Below the pieces are notes generated by a model. The model made no database searches. It was not told where the DNA came from and was given only the letters and a program-made list of their open reading frames with translations. Position numbers and translations under genes: made by a program. A DNA stretch of 64,000 bases from Vicia villosa (Eukaryota > Streptophyta > Magnoliopsida > Fabales > Fabaceae): the NCBI RefSeq assembly GCF_029867415.1, contig NC_081182.1, positions 12,158,646 to 12,222,645 of the forward strand, in the 5' to 3' direction. Below, piece after piece: positions 52,380 to 64,000 of the stretch (position 1 is its first letter; each line of letters starts with the position of its first letter).

Positions 52380-54785
52380 CCTGAGTGATTCCTCTCAATT
52401 ATTGATCGTGAAGCTGGTTATGAAAACCCTAGCTATGTCGCTTAGGATAAACAAGATGCTCCTCTCGCGATTTATTTTACTTCGCAATTCGTGATAAGTT
52501 TGGAAGGGGATTCGCTCGTACTGTCACACACATATGAAAATGTATTCCAGACATTTAAGGTCTGAGTTGCGATCGTTGTCCAAGGATACGCGATCTATTT
52601 CTGAATTTCTCGCTTGAGTTCACACAATTATTGACACCTTGATGTCTATTGGTGATCTAGTGTTATATTATGATCAAATTGAACTGATTCTTGAAGCCTT
52701 GTCTACTGAATTTGATTCAGTTGTTGTTGTTAATTCAAGACCTAATTCCATCTGGTCCTCCTCTCCTAGGCTTGGAACTTCGTCTATGCAATCTCAATAT
52801 GCAGCAACAAGACCTGAAGCTCTAATGATGGCACAAAGTACTCTCCCTTTTACAACCAAGCTTAATTCCCTGACTCTAAAGCAACTCACCATGTCACCCC
52901 TGATGCCTCCAATCTTATGGAGTCTATCTCTCTCTGGTTCTGATCAAGTCCATGTGTGAAATGTACAAGGTTTGGCTATTACCTTAGCTTTGTGCAATTT
53001 TCTTCTAATATATGCCCTAATACATCTCTTAAACTCATGAATCTACCTTACCTCATGAATCTACCTCCACTGCCACATCTTCATCCTCTTATGTCCTTTT
53101 AACATCCTCGGAATGTTTATCATATGGTAACTAGGGCCAAATATAGCATTATCCAACCTCACCTACATCCCAAGCTACTTTTAACTCATGTTGAACTAGC
53201 CATTTACAAACAGACCCTGGTAATTCCTGAGGGGTATGTTGTTATGCAGTTAGAATTCGAGGCTTTGCTGGAAAAAACCTGGACCTTGGTTCCCCTTCCC
53301 TCTCACAGTAATCATGTTGGTTGTAAATGGGTGTGTTCTGAGTTAAAGAAAACCCAAATGGATTGATTATTAAGTACAAGGTCATGTTGGTGGCCAAAGG
53401 GTTTCATCAAGTGGAAGGTTTTGACTACATTGAAACTTTTTCACCAATGGTAAAACATATCATTGTCAGGGTTGTGTTGATACTAGCTATTTCTCAAAAG
53501 TGGACAATTCAACAGTTAGATGTTAACAATGCCTTCCTATGGGGTTCTAAATGGGGAAGTATATATGGTTCAACCTCCAGGTGTTGAACAATGTGACTCA
53601 ATCTTAGCTTGCAAGCTTCATAAGGTTTTATATGGACTTAAGCAGACCCTGAGAGCCTTGTTTGATAGGCTCAAAGGTGCCCTTGTCTCACTTGGGTTCA
53701 CAGCTAACAAGTGTGACCCATCTCTTTTCATTCTGCATTCATCCTCATGCTATACACTTGTCCTAGTGTATGTTGATGATATCATCATCACTGACTCATC
53801 ATAACAATTTATTCACTCATTGGTGACCAAGCTAAATCTTTCTTTCTCTCAAAAAGATTTTGGACAACTGGACTATTTTCTTGAAATAGAGGTTCACCAT
53901 CATACTAATGGGTCCCTCATAGTGTCTTAAAGAAAATACATCAGAGATTTAACTAACCATAACAAATATGCTAGCAGCAAAGAGTATTGGTCCACCTATG
54001 GCTTTAGTACAAAGCTCTCTAAAGTGGGCTCAACTCAAGTCAGTGACCCTACTTATTTCAGGTCTGTTATGGGGGCCTTGCAATATCCTACTATGACCAG
54101 ACCTGAAATCTCCTATGTTATTAACAAAGTTCGCCAAGTTCTATCTAATCTTTTAGAAGATCACTAGAAGGCAGTCAAGAGGATATTGAGATACCTACAG
54201 GGTACATCTAACCATGGGCTCTTGCACCAGCAAATCTACGTGCTCTTATTACCATCACAGGGCAATGTGATGCAGATTGAGCATTAAACCCTGATAACAT
54301 AAGATCAATATTTGGAGTCTGCATCTTATTGGGGTTAAACCTTGTATCTTGGTGGACTAAGAAGCAAACTCTGGTTGCCAGGTCCAGTGCTGAGGCAGAA
54401 TACATAAGCCTTGATCATGCCACAATTGAAATTTTATGGCTTCAATGGCTTCTACTTGAACTGAAAGTCAGGCATCAAGTCCCTAGGATTATATGTGACA
54501 ATCTCGGTGTTATATCTTTGGCTCAAAATCCAGTCATGCACCCCAGAACAAAGCACATGGATGGAGTTGGAGATAATCTTTTAAGTTATAAATAAAAAGT
54601 TGACTGTGACACACATTCCTGCCTTTGACCAAATGGGCAGATGTTCTTACTAAAACTTTATCAACTAATAGGTATCTATTTCTTAAAGACAAACTTAGAG
54701 TTGTTAACAAGTTAAAAATTGATCAAACACTTAGTTTGAGAGGATATATTAGAGTTGTTAACAAGTTAAAAATTGATCAAACACC
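52380..54785 (+). mobile_element. Ty1-copia element remnant with internal deletion
   Basis: The gag part reads SELRSLSKDTRSISEFLA, TLMSIGDLVLYYDQIELILE and LSTEFDSVVVVNSRPNSI. Protease and integrase are missing or reduced to scraps. The RT follows: LLEKTWTLVPLPSHSNHVGC, KVMLVAKGFHQVEGFDYIET, LHKVLYGLKQTLRALFDRLK, LVLVYVDDIIITDSS (YVDD intact). The RNase H reads RSSAEAEYISLDHATIEILW and NPVMHPRTKHMD. A purine-rich TTTGAGAGGAT (about 54735-54745) precedes a stub of LTR. Several stops and frameshifts make it inactive. Confidence 0.85.
54697..54784. repeat. Short direct repeat at the copia 3' end
   Basis: TTAGAGTTGTTAACAAGTTA and the following AAAATTGATCAAACAC occur twice, 54 bp apart, on both sides of the polypurine-like tract. 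Confidence 0.85.
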
Positions 54786-56254
54786 CGTCTGCCCGCTTTT
54801 TTAATGTGCACGGCAAAGAAAAATAAATGTCTGTACATTTTTTAAAGAGGTATTTATATTGTACGACACATTTAAAAAAAATTAATAGTTAGACATAACA
54901 TAAATGGCTTTGTATAAAAGTGTGTTATGAGCCCTATCTTCTTCCTACATGACCTTGGGACACTAATTCAATAACACATATGTCTCTTCTGAAGTTTTAG
55001 TTATACGTCATGCTAAAAATAATTCATATATAGACAATATTAGTAGAAGTAAACAAATTTAAGATACCATTGAATGTATGATCTCTACATATGCTAATAA
55101 TATTATGACACTTTGAAAATGGGAAACAAACACATGCATTAAATTGTATTCAAAGACCCGTGCATATAATGCACAATTTATCGTGTGTAATCAATGACGC
55201 TCTTTATGAGGAAGGCCGAACATGAAATCTTTGTAGCAAGAATTATCTTTTTCCCTACAATTGATTTCCACAGTAATGAGTAAAAATGTAAGACTTTCAC
55301 ATTATAATCTTTTAGAAAAAAAAGATAGTGTAATATTAATAGTAATTAGTGTAATATAAAAATTTTTATACCTTGAAAATAGTCGAATCAATTCTTCATA
55401 CACCCCTTTATCAATAAAGTCTTGAGTTTTAAAAAACTACAAATACATCGTAAATATGTGATCAAGAAACAAATACATTTAAAACGTGTTACTCGTAAAA
55501 TATAATTTGGTTTAATATATAACTATATATAATGTAATACCTGAAGAATAGAGATAGATTGTTTTAGTGTAGATTTGGTAGAACAACAACTCTTTTCTAT
55601 GCTTGAATTACATGGATTCCTGCCAAAAAAAAGTTAAACAATTAACTTAAATAATATACATGGTTTTATATCCAGAGATGAACAAATAAATATAAACAGT
55701 AAATCAATGCCTCCAAAAATATGTTAGGACTAAAAAGTTGTAAACGAATAATATAAATACCTCTCCATCCTTTGAGATAGTATTTCTCTTTTCACTATTT
55801 TCCAAAGTTGTGTTTTATCTGTTATGACGGTGGAGCTCCAACCAAGAGAGTAAATCTGCAGATGTTTTACCTATTTTAATAAGGATGACAAAAGTATTAG
55901 TGAAATGGTGATGAAAAATGCAACAAATAGTTTTTTCACATTTACTTTGCATAAACATGTGAATACACCTTATTGTCGGGTTTGTCGATGGAAGAAATAG
56001 TTTGTTCGTCCTTCCATGTGTTCCATTTATCTTCAAAGTGTCCCATCTAAAATTTATTGCACAAAAATAGTGAGAGGAGCAATGACCCAACTGACATAAC
56101 ACAATGACATTAGAAAAATGTTTCGGTATAACACACTTTTGTGTTGCAGTGAGGTTCAACATTCTTCTGTCTCAACTCCTTACATAATTGGAAGATTTCG
56201 CTGTATTTTAGCTTGCTTGTATAGTAAATCAAAGGATAATTTTAGAGTTAGTCA
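54786..56254. other. Unassigned, possibly Helitron 3' portion
   Basis: AT-rich. A minus-strand frame at 55815-56162 (115 codons) shows no domain I recognise. Its position just downstream of the Helitron helicase end suggests it may be Helitron-internal DNA. I do not see a CTAG-3' hairpin end with confidence. Confidence 0.35.
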
Positions 56255-56810
56255 TTAGCAAAAAAATACTAAATGTTCAATCGTATTTACTATAACAAAT
56301 ATATTTATTAATGTGCGATGAAACCGTATTTTGTAGTTAGTGAATACCTGCGGATGCGATAAAAGAATTTGTTTAAAGACTACATTTTTTGTATATTCAC
56401 CATCATCTCCCTGTAATTTTCCCTCCCTGATCAAAACTCTTGTCGTAGTCTGTGAGACACCTCTGGATAAAGCCACATATAACTGTCCATGACTGAAAAC
56501 ATGTCGTGGAAGATATATTCCAACATTTGGAATGGTTTGTCCTTTTGCATTATTTATTGTAATTGCAAAACTTAGTCGCACAGGAAACTGCTTTCTACTT
56601 AGTATAAAAGGCAACCCATCACTTGTAGACGTTTTTATTTTAATTCATGGCAAGAAAGCTCGTTTTCCTGCGTTGCTTCCTGTCAAGATTTCCACATCCA
56701 ACATGTTCATAAATAAACCTAGGTCCAATCCTCTCCCCTCCCCTTATGTAGATACACCTCCGAAAAAACTCAAAGACAATTTTAGGTTTTCAAATGTGCA
56801 AACCCCGTCA
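56255..56810 (-). pseudogene. Helitron PIF1-like helicase C-terminus
   Basis: The minus strand reads NMLDVEILTGSNAGKRAFLP, a stop-containing linker, then LPFILSRKQFPVRLSFAITI, NNAKGQTIPNVGIYLPRHVF and SHGQLYVALSRGVS. The block QFPVxxSFAxTINKxQGQ ... GQLYVAxSR is the terminal motif set of plant Helitron helicases. Only the last about 150 residues are present, with at least two stops, so this is a fragment of a rolling-circle transposon. Confidence 0.9.
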
Positions 56811-57599
56811 TAAAGGTGGGCCCATACGTCACTTTTTGGATTAACATAGAAAGTAAAAAAATATCTAAATAAACTGCATTAATTCCAAAGCAAATTGTAT
56901 TAAGATTAATCATAATTGAATCAAAATAATTTGTATCTCAAATAAAATCAATCCAAACAATTTGTATCTCAAATAAAATCATGATGTTTTGAACTACTTT
57001 TCATAAAAACCCAATATAAAACAATTCATATTAAAGTAGTTTTGTTTTATTTATCTCTAGTTATAGAAATATACAAAAACAATTAAACAATAAGCAAACA
57101 TGCCATAATGACACAAGCACTTGGTTAAATTACTTGTTTAACTATTCTTAACCGTTATTCATCCTGTAAAATTTCATAAATAAATGATGCTTAAAGCCAT
57201 TGATTAAAAGTCCAAACCAATCAACAGCTACAATACAAAACAAACAAAACAATGTGTGTTCATGCATAAGTAGCTTAGCTGAAATGAAGTTCATCTTACA
57301 ATGATAGGATACATATGAATCAATAATACAAAAGTACACGATAGTATTTCTGTAGGCAAATATCATCAAAAAAATTAAATACAAAATTTGAACTCTCATA
57401 ATTTATCTTCTCAGATGAGCACAAACCGACTGGGGGTTCTGGCTATCATTTCATTAAGTTAATAAAGAGCCACAAAACTGTATCCTCCGCTCGAGGAAAG
57501 TCAATCTGAACCAAAGCTTCACTCCCAATCAATATACAATTGGCTTTCTACTGAATTCCTTGATCAATAACAGAATTCAACTGCCATCTCATCAATAAT
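56811..57599. other. Intergenic and TSR1 3' UTR
   Basis: AT-rich with no recognisable frame. The last few hundred bases before 57600 are the presumptive 3' UTR of TSR1. Confidence 0.5.
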
Positions 57600-60500
57600 C
57601 TAATCTAATAAAGGAAAATGACGGGTTGGCCACTTAGGGTATGAACGTTTGAATAAATTCAAACATACAGTATCACTCTGTGAAAGCACCCCATTGAGAA
57701 GACATTTCATTGCTCCTGAACAATAAACAGAACACAATCAATAGGTATCCCACATTCATTTGAAGGTTAGTGATGATTACAAGCTGAAATATGAATCAAG
57801 AAACTTACACAGGGAATTTATGTTAGTCTACAAAACAATAAACTGAGTAACTGATTATCATTAGTCTGTAAGATTAATTTTTATATATTTATTAACCCGG
57901 AGAATCCAACAGAAATCATTTCTCGGCCTTTTCTGTTTTCTTTCTTGGTTCCTCGCTCATCTAACACTCATCTTATCCACCCTTTTCATTAATACCATTC
58001 CCCAACATATAGTAAACGAGACACTACTTCCGGCCAGAACTGTCACATGAGTATGATAAATCCTCAAGAAGCTATGGAGCTGAGCATCAAAATATCATAA
58101 ATGGGTACAATTGATTTTACCAATAGTGAAGTAAGAATTCCCTTTGGAAACACAACCATTGCAATCCATATTCAATAAAGGGGCCGATCTAATAGTTGTA
58201 ATGTATCTGACTAGTTCATAATGTCCCATAAGTTTCTATATACTACTTGTCTAAGAAACATTTTCCCATAAAATGAAGCAATAAATAATCAGTCTCTTAC
58301 TAAAATGAGTAGCTGCCTGCAGGTTTATAGTAAGATTAGCAGTAAGGTGTGGAACAGAACATACCGTGTGTACCAACTGGTTCTTTAATTCGGCCACGAA
58401 GACCACGTTTGGTATATATCTCTACAGGCTGCAATCACCATCCATATTAAGAAATCACGTTAGGGTGGTATAGTTGAGGACAATTTCTAGAGAATAAGTT
58501 CTTCCAATGCTCTACAAATCCTCAATTAAATCTAATGATTTCAGAAAACGGGCAACAATTGTTTCTTACCTTGAACCATTTAACATCCTCTGGATTATAG
58601 AACATATGTCTTACGGAAGCTTTACGTTTTGATACTCTTTGAGGGTAGCTGCATCACAAAATGTTCAAAAAGTTCTAATTACCATAAGTTCATAACAGTA
58701 TTTTTATTGTTGATTATCATCATAAATGTCACAATTCTAAAATGAAAATAATCACATTTTCCCAAGTTTTGGTATGCAAAGACTTCAACCAAAAAAATAC
58801 AATAGATCATATAAATAATATGCAATGTTTTTGTTGAGATTATAGGGTTTCAGAAAAGAACAGAGAAAAAGATTAAATGGGGAAACAAATCACGACTATA
58901 ATCTATCACTAATAGATATGGAAATTAACGCCAACAGATAAACTAAGATGCTCTTAGATAATATCAAGATATAATGAAATAATTTAATATTATATAAAAG
59001 TTTTCAAGTTATGGATTTTGGCAAAAAAATAAAATAAACATACCCTGTCAAAATAAGACGCTTAAGGATAATCCTATCTGGATCAACAGTTTTCAGTGAG
59101 CCAACAGCAGCCACTACTGGTGCGGCCCCATCTGCAACTGTCTTTAGGACTATAGTAGGAAGAGGAGGAAATGAAATTGGCGCATAAATTGAAGCAATTG
59201 AAAAACGTCCAGCATGGAGAAACCTCTCCATCTTGTTCTTGTCCGTGTTTATGAACTCACTGGAGAAAGTTGGTCGGCCAACAAATTGTCGAAACCCAAC
59301 ATGAAATATTAATTCTTCCTTGGATTTGATGGGTGCATCATATGTTTCGTGCTTCTTCACACTACAAAACACAAGTGATTTAGTTCATGACACATCTATT
59401 GAATACTCAGAGAACCACTTTTGATGAGAGGACGCTGAAATGAACCAACAACAAATGATATAGCATATACTCACCTGAAATGAAGAACAGATACTTTTGA
59501 CTCGTGCTTCAACAGGCCACATGTTGTAACTGGGGTTGTCTGTGCAAGCAAACGTAGCTTTGAAACCACAATACAGGGCACTTCTTTGATATACAGCCTA
59601 GCATATGAACCAACTAGAATATTGTCCTCTCTGTTTTCATCTTCCAATTCTAAAGCTTTAGCATGAACATGCTTTTGTGTTCTTTTAAAATTATCAAACT
59701 CAAAAATTTTGGCATAATCTTGGGGTAGAGACTCCTGATAATATCAGAAATGTCAGATTACATTTTATTTTAAGTAGCAATGTCTCATTGTAAAGAATCT
59801 CCCCAAAAGACAAACATACTTTAGGATCCCATGAAGAAGTCCTGAATGACTTGAGTCCCCTATATTTTGCAAACCGCTTTCTAGCCGGAACATCTAATGG
59901 TGTATCAACTTCATCCGGATACTCTACAACAACAAACAAATGGCAAGCAATAAACAAAAAAGAATAATATATGAGCAACAAAACAGAAAACTATCTATAA
60001 ATGTCATTTTTGCTTATCTAAGGCAAATTTTCAAACAATGCAAAAGGTAGGAACCAGAAAGTGGAAACAATAAAATAAGGTATCTAAGGCAAAATTCACA
60101 ACAAAGTGCAAAAGGCAGGACATGAAATATAAAGTGGAAACCAAAAAAGTTTACACTCAACGTGCATTCCAAATTCTCATGCCTTCTAGGAAAAAGGGGA
60201 ATGAGACACACACAGCATACAATTATAGTAATAAAACTGAGAAGAACATAAATGAAAAAAAAAAAATACCCTCATCTGCAGCATGTGCTTCTTTAAGTTC
60301 CTTAAGTTCATCTTGTATCTTCTCTGTAGTCATGTTGTCAACTTCCTGTAATACCAAAATAGTAATCGTGCAATTTAAGATATAAATCATGATCCACCGA
60401 CGCCAAGGGAATTAAATTTAATCTGGCAAAAAACTAATCCAACATTCTTTACTAAGAGAGAAGAGTCTTAATATTAATGAATATTATACTTTTAAAGTAA

Positions 60501-63500
60501 ACAGAAATAGCCATAATTTGAAAAAGTTATTGTGTAATAATAGAGCATATTTTCACAAGCCCATTATGTACGCAGACAATAAAACTGTATTAACCCCAAA
60601 ATACATAAATCCGAGGATGCAACGTAAGATCTAAATAACTACGTAGTATTAGTTAAAAAATGAACATTTGGATTTGTCATAGTCATGTTTTCTACTATAT
60701 TAAGTCTTGCATCAGCACCAATTAATCCCAAACACATACATGCACACAAACATGCATTTAAAAGAAGGAATGCCTTTCAAAAATTTAGAAAAAAGTAATC
60801 AGATACCCAGCTATGGACCAGGATTATCATAATGCAAGTCCTGAACATATTTGAAATACTATAAACGCAAAAATCCCAAATATAACTGAATATCCATAAT
60901 ACCACATACACATGATTCATTGATAAAGCAGCACTGTCCAATACATAGTGTTCAAATACCAGGAACAAAATCGATGTTGTCAATAGCACGCTATAGCGAT
61001 GCTATATCGAAATAACGGAGTGGTGGGAGAGTACGCCGCGGCGCTTTTGGCCTGCGGGTTGCTGTCAATAGCACACAAACAGAACGGCATAGCAGAGGTA
61101 GAATTTTGGGGATACATTCCTCAAATTCTTTTCTTTTTAACTGTCGCCTTTTTTAACAGTATAAATCCAATCCCTTTGAAGAGTAATGTTACGTTCTTGC
61201 TCACAAATAGTCTTTTTGTTCTTCCTACTTTTAGTTCAGTTCTGTTTTATTCTCTCTCTGCTTTAAGTATTACTACTCTATGCTTTAGGTTATTTAATAG
61301 GTAATATAACTATTAAGTATGATGATCTCTTTAAATTTGTAAATTAGTCTATTTTGAGTATTTATGTTTACTTTGTACACTGGTTTTTAGTCTTTGCAAT
61401 AACCACTATCCCCTATATTGCTATAGCATTTTAGAGGGTCGGTGCTACGCATTGCTATCCTAGATTAACAACATAGAACAACAAACTAAAGGACAAGAGA
61501 CCATCCAGGGAGGCCAAAGGTCTAAGGATAAATATTTTAGTATTGCAAAAGTATTAGCAAGCTCACCATCATCACAGAATCATTGTCAGTTTCGTCATCA
61601 GAATCTCCAAGTCTTAGTGAAGCTCCATCACCATCAGGATCTACATACTTATTTCCCTCTTGACCTGGAAACTCATTAACTTCATCCAACATCATACCAT
61701 CCTCATCTTCATTGTCACAGTCCGACTGCTCTTCATCAGAGTCATCAACAATCCATGCAGCCTGAAAATAAATAAGAAATATTAGATACATATAATTTCT
61801 ATACTAAATACTTGGTGAGCAAAAAAAAGTGTGAATCAGAAGAGAATCGAGTACATACCTGGTATTCTGAAGTGCCAGCAGGAAGCTTCCTCTTTCTTAA
61901 CTTTTTTTGCTTCCGATCTTCATCAGCCTGTGCCATTTCAGCCTCCGTTGGCCATGTCTGTCAACAAGTAATAATGTCATACCAAAACAAGACTAAACAA
62001 AACAATCTTGCAAATAAATAAACACGTGCTATTAAGATTATGCCCCCACAAACTTATTAAAGCACTTTGTTTAGGGAAACGGAACTGATTCTATGCTAAA
62101 AAGAGTGAACTTGGATAACAGACTACAACTGATTGAATTACAAAATAACCATAAGAGTATGTTCTGTCATATTATACTATAAAAATTAAAATTAGAAAAT
62201 ACTCTAATCATCCACTAAAATGATGTCAATCAAGAAATTAGGAATATGGAAGCTCATAAATCAAATATTACAGTTTACAAATGAAATTTTAATATCTACC
62301 TGCTCTCCAGCAATAAGATCGGGAGTATTCTCGACAACTAAATATTCTTGAGTTTCAGGATCTGGAACTAGAGAACGAATGACCTACAACATTAAAAGGT
62401 GGGGGGAAATGAGAAAAAAGTAAATGTGCAAATATAAATAAATGGTTCAAGATTAAATGAGTAAATAAGATCATAATGTCCAAGTCTGGCAAAAAAAGAA
62501 GATTTTGAATTTCAGTATATCAAAATTAAGATGGAATAGTGTTGGTGTTTCCAGATTGACAAAGCCAGTCTTTGCCAATTTAAATTGTTTTAGTTCAATA
62601 TTAATTTACAATATTTTACTTACCTTCCGAACATGTGCATATTATACTTCAAAACATACTAACCGTTATATTTCAATGTTAATTTACAATATTTTATTTA
62701 CCTTCTGAACATGTCTATTTTATACATTTCAACATACTGGTATATATTTATATTAACTACCTTACCTTCTGAACATGTGCATATTATACTTCAAAACATA
62801 CTGACTGTTATATTTCGTTGTTAATTTACAATATTTTATTTACCTTCTGAACATGTCTATTTTATACATTTCGACATACTGGTATATATTTATATAATTA
62901 CCTAACCTTTTGAACATGTGCATATTATTTTATTTTTTTTGACACCGCTATATGTTTACATAATATATGGGCAAAACCAGATTGAAACTCAAAATCTTAA
63001 AGGGTACTTCCTTTAAGAGTTCCTAACCAATAGTTTTGAAAATTAGGTAAAAATCTGTACCTCCCCGTCATGCATTTCGTCAGAATCCATCAAGTCTTGT
63101 TTTTTCTTTGAATTCAAAGCAAAGGGATCCTTAAGAACCTCAATTTTGCACAGTTGGAAATCTCCTGCACCTGATACATGAACCTGAACAAACAAAATGT
63201 GAGACAACAAACAACTAAATGCAACTAAATTTTATTGAATGAATCGCCGATTACCAGTTGATTCACAGAGAGGTTACGAGAACGAAGGTAACCGCTGAGG
63301 ACAAGGGTGCATTTGTCAGAATTGCCATCATATACTGCGTCGACCTGTAATATATGGTGGTAAACATGATAAGCTTGATATGAGAATATGTAAATTGATT
63401 GAGTCAAACATCTGGATCAAACTAATGAATCCAAACCTTGTTAGTCGTGAGGTAAGGTCGTTGAGTCCTCCAATGAGGAGTTTTAAGTCTCTGCTCTTTA

Positions 63501-64000
63501 AAGAGTGACAGGAACTGCAATTTCAGAGATGAGAGAAGTGGAAGGCTTAAGCAATCAAAATGATCATACAATGGGTGATAAATTCAGAAGGTGCAATCAA
63601 AATTTTCAGTCACCAATGGATGAAATAAATACCTTGTGAAGATCATCCTTTGTATCAGCTGGATAAAATTTACAGTCCTCGGGAAATTCAGAGGCAAGAC
63701 TAGATGTACAAACCTTCTTTAGTTCATTTCGTTGTTTTAGCTCGGTTGGCAAATCCTGAAAGCATTACAGGGAAATTCCCCGAAAATGGTTAAAACTCAA
63801 TGTCTTCATGAAATGACTGTAAGCTCGTGTAAGTTAATCCATAAGTTCCAAAAATAAGAACCACCATAACTTACCCGAACAAAGACTGCAGTGCTTGGTA
63901 AACCAAGTGATTTAAATATAGAAAGGCAATGCTTTCCAAATGAATCAATAAAGTAAGAATCAGTTACTTCACACAAAGACCTTGCAGTGACAGAGGCGAC
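57600..64000 (-). CDS. TSR1: Ribosome biogenesis protein TSR1 (5' end outside window)
   Basis: Fifteen minus-strand exons join in phase: 64000-63875 (partial), 63755-63633, 63514-63437, 63344-63255, 63183-63061, 62383-62300, 61957-61859, 61761-61567, 60345-60270, 59923-59820, 59734-59475, 59361-59044, 58648-58570, 58428-58365, 57715-57600. They code for 644 residues. TSR1 is a GTPase-like but non-hydrolysing factor of 40S subunit maturation in nucleolus and cytoplasm, related to BMS1. Visible are the AARP2CN region (RPYLTTNKVDAVYDGNSDKC, VHVSGAGDFQLCKIEVLKDP), an acidic segment (WIVDDSDEEQSDCDNEDEDG) and the RIBIOP_C/DUF663 part (SFRTSSWDPKVCL replaced by its spliced form, GRPTFSSEFINTDKNKMERF, RIILKRLILTGYPQRVSKRK, MFYNPEDVKWFKPVEIYTKR). 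It ends FPLLD. About 150 N-terminal residues are missing by comparison with the usual length of about 800. No defects seen. Confidence 0.93.
60975..61470. repeat. Possible inverted-repeat element in a TSR1 intron
   Basis: The left end has GTTGTCAATAGCACGCTATA and the right end TATTGCTATAGCATTTTAGA, GCATTGCTATCCTAG and AACAAC, in roughly inverted order. This fits a degraded MITE of the GCTATAGC type. It lies wholly inside the intron 60346-61566. Ends and duplication are not certain. Confidence 0.4.
62581..62935. repeat. About 141-bp tandem repeat in a TSR1 intron
   Basis: ACATGTGCATATTATACTTC starts at 62631 and 62773, and a truncated third copy at 62913 (period 140-142 bp). Each unit also contains GAACATGTCTATTTTATACA in alternation, so the unit is itself an internal two-part repeat. 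Confidence 0.85.

Noticed and set aside
57918..57937. U2 snRNA-like start (ATTTCTCGGCCTTTT)
   Set aside because: Only about 15 bases match the U2 5' end. The following GGCTAAGATC segment and the Sm site are absent, so this is chance or a tiny scrap.
60999..61304. 101-codon plus-strand frame inside TSR1
   Set aside because: It lies in an intron of TSR1 on the opposite strand, within a probable MITE; no domain is visible.

Overview
This is eukaryotic nuclear DNA from a flowering plant, most probably a papilionoid legume (inferred from the style of the repeats and codon use). It is AT-rich, its genes are split by GT-AG introns, and it is loaded with plant transposons (MULE, Ty1-copia, gypsy-type LTR, RTE LINE, Helitron, hAT and Mutator MITEs, plant-mobile-domain element). 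No prokaryotic operons, CRISPR arrays or phage genes are present.

Four host genes could be assembled exon by exon with consistent reading phase. (1) 9333-15261 (+): a tryptophan-rich plastid starch protein of the ESV1/LESV family, 11 exons, 443 aa. (2) 16335-23984 (-): a Golgi-type GDP-fucose O-fucosyltransferase family protein, 10 exons, 570 aa, convergent with gene 1. (3) 47457-51357 (+): a predicted plastid DUF760 protein, 7 exons, 340 aa. (4) 57600-64000 (-): the C-terminal 644 residues of the ribosome biogenesis factor TSR1, 15 exons, with the 5' end beyond the window. They are housekeeping genes without an obvious shared pathway.

Layout: 1-3400 an internally deleted MULE; 3750-4870 a Ty1-copia remnant; 4988-7643 a non-autonomous gypsy-type element with both LTRs and a GGTAC target duplication; 7649-8900 unassigned; 8977-15261 ESV1-like gene; 16335-23984 fucosyltransferase gene with an antisense copia element in a 3.8-kb intron; 24590-26710 a run of four inverted-repeat MITEs embedded in (TA)n tracts; 27085-31205 a 5'-truncated copia element; 31211-43326 a tandem array of five units of about 2.4 kb; 43330-46330 minisatellite and a decayed plant-mobile-domain element with palindromic motifs; 47013-47186 a Mutator-type MITE; 47457-51357 DUF760 gene with an RTE fragment in an intron; 52380-54780 copia remnant; 56255-56810 Helitron helicase remnant; 57600-64000 TSR1.

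The most unusual part is the array. Each unit carries, on the minus strand, a decayed copy of a SPO11/topoisomerase VI subunit A-like gene in which the Toprim-type acidic residues can still be read. Diverging from it on the plus strand is the 5' end of an F-box gene. One unit contains a hAT-type MITE with a perfect 8-bp target duplication, and the other units provide the empty site.
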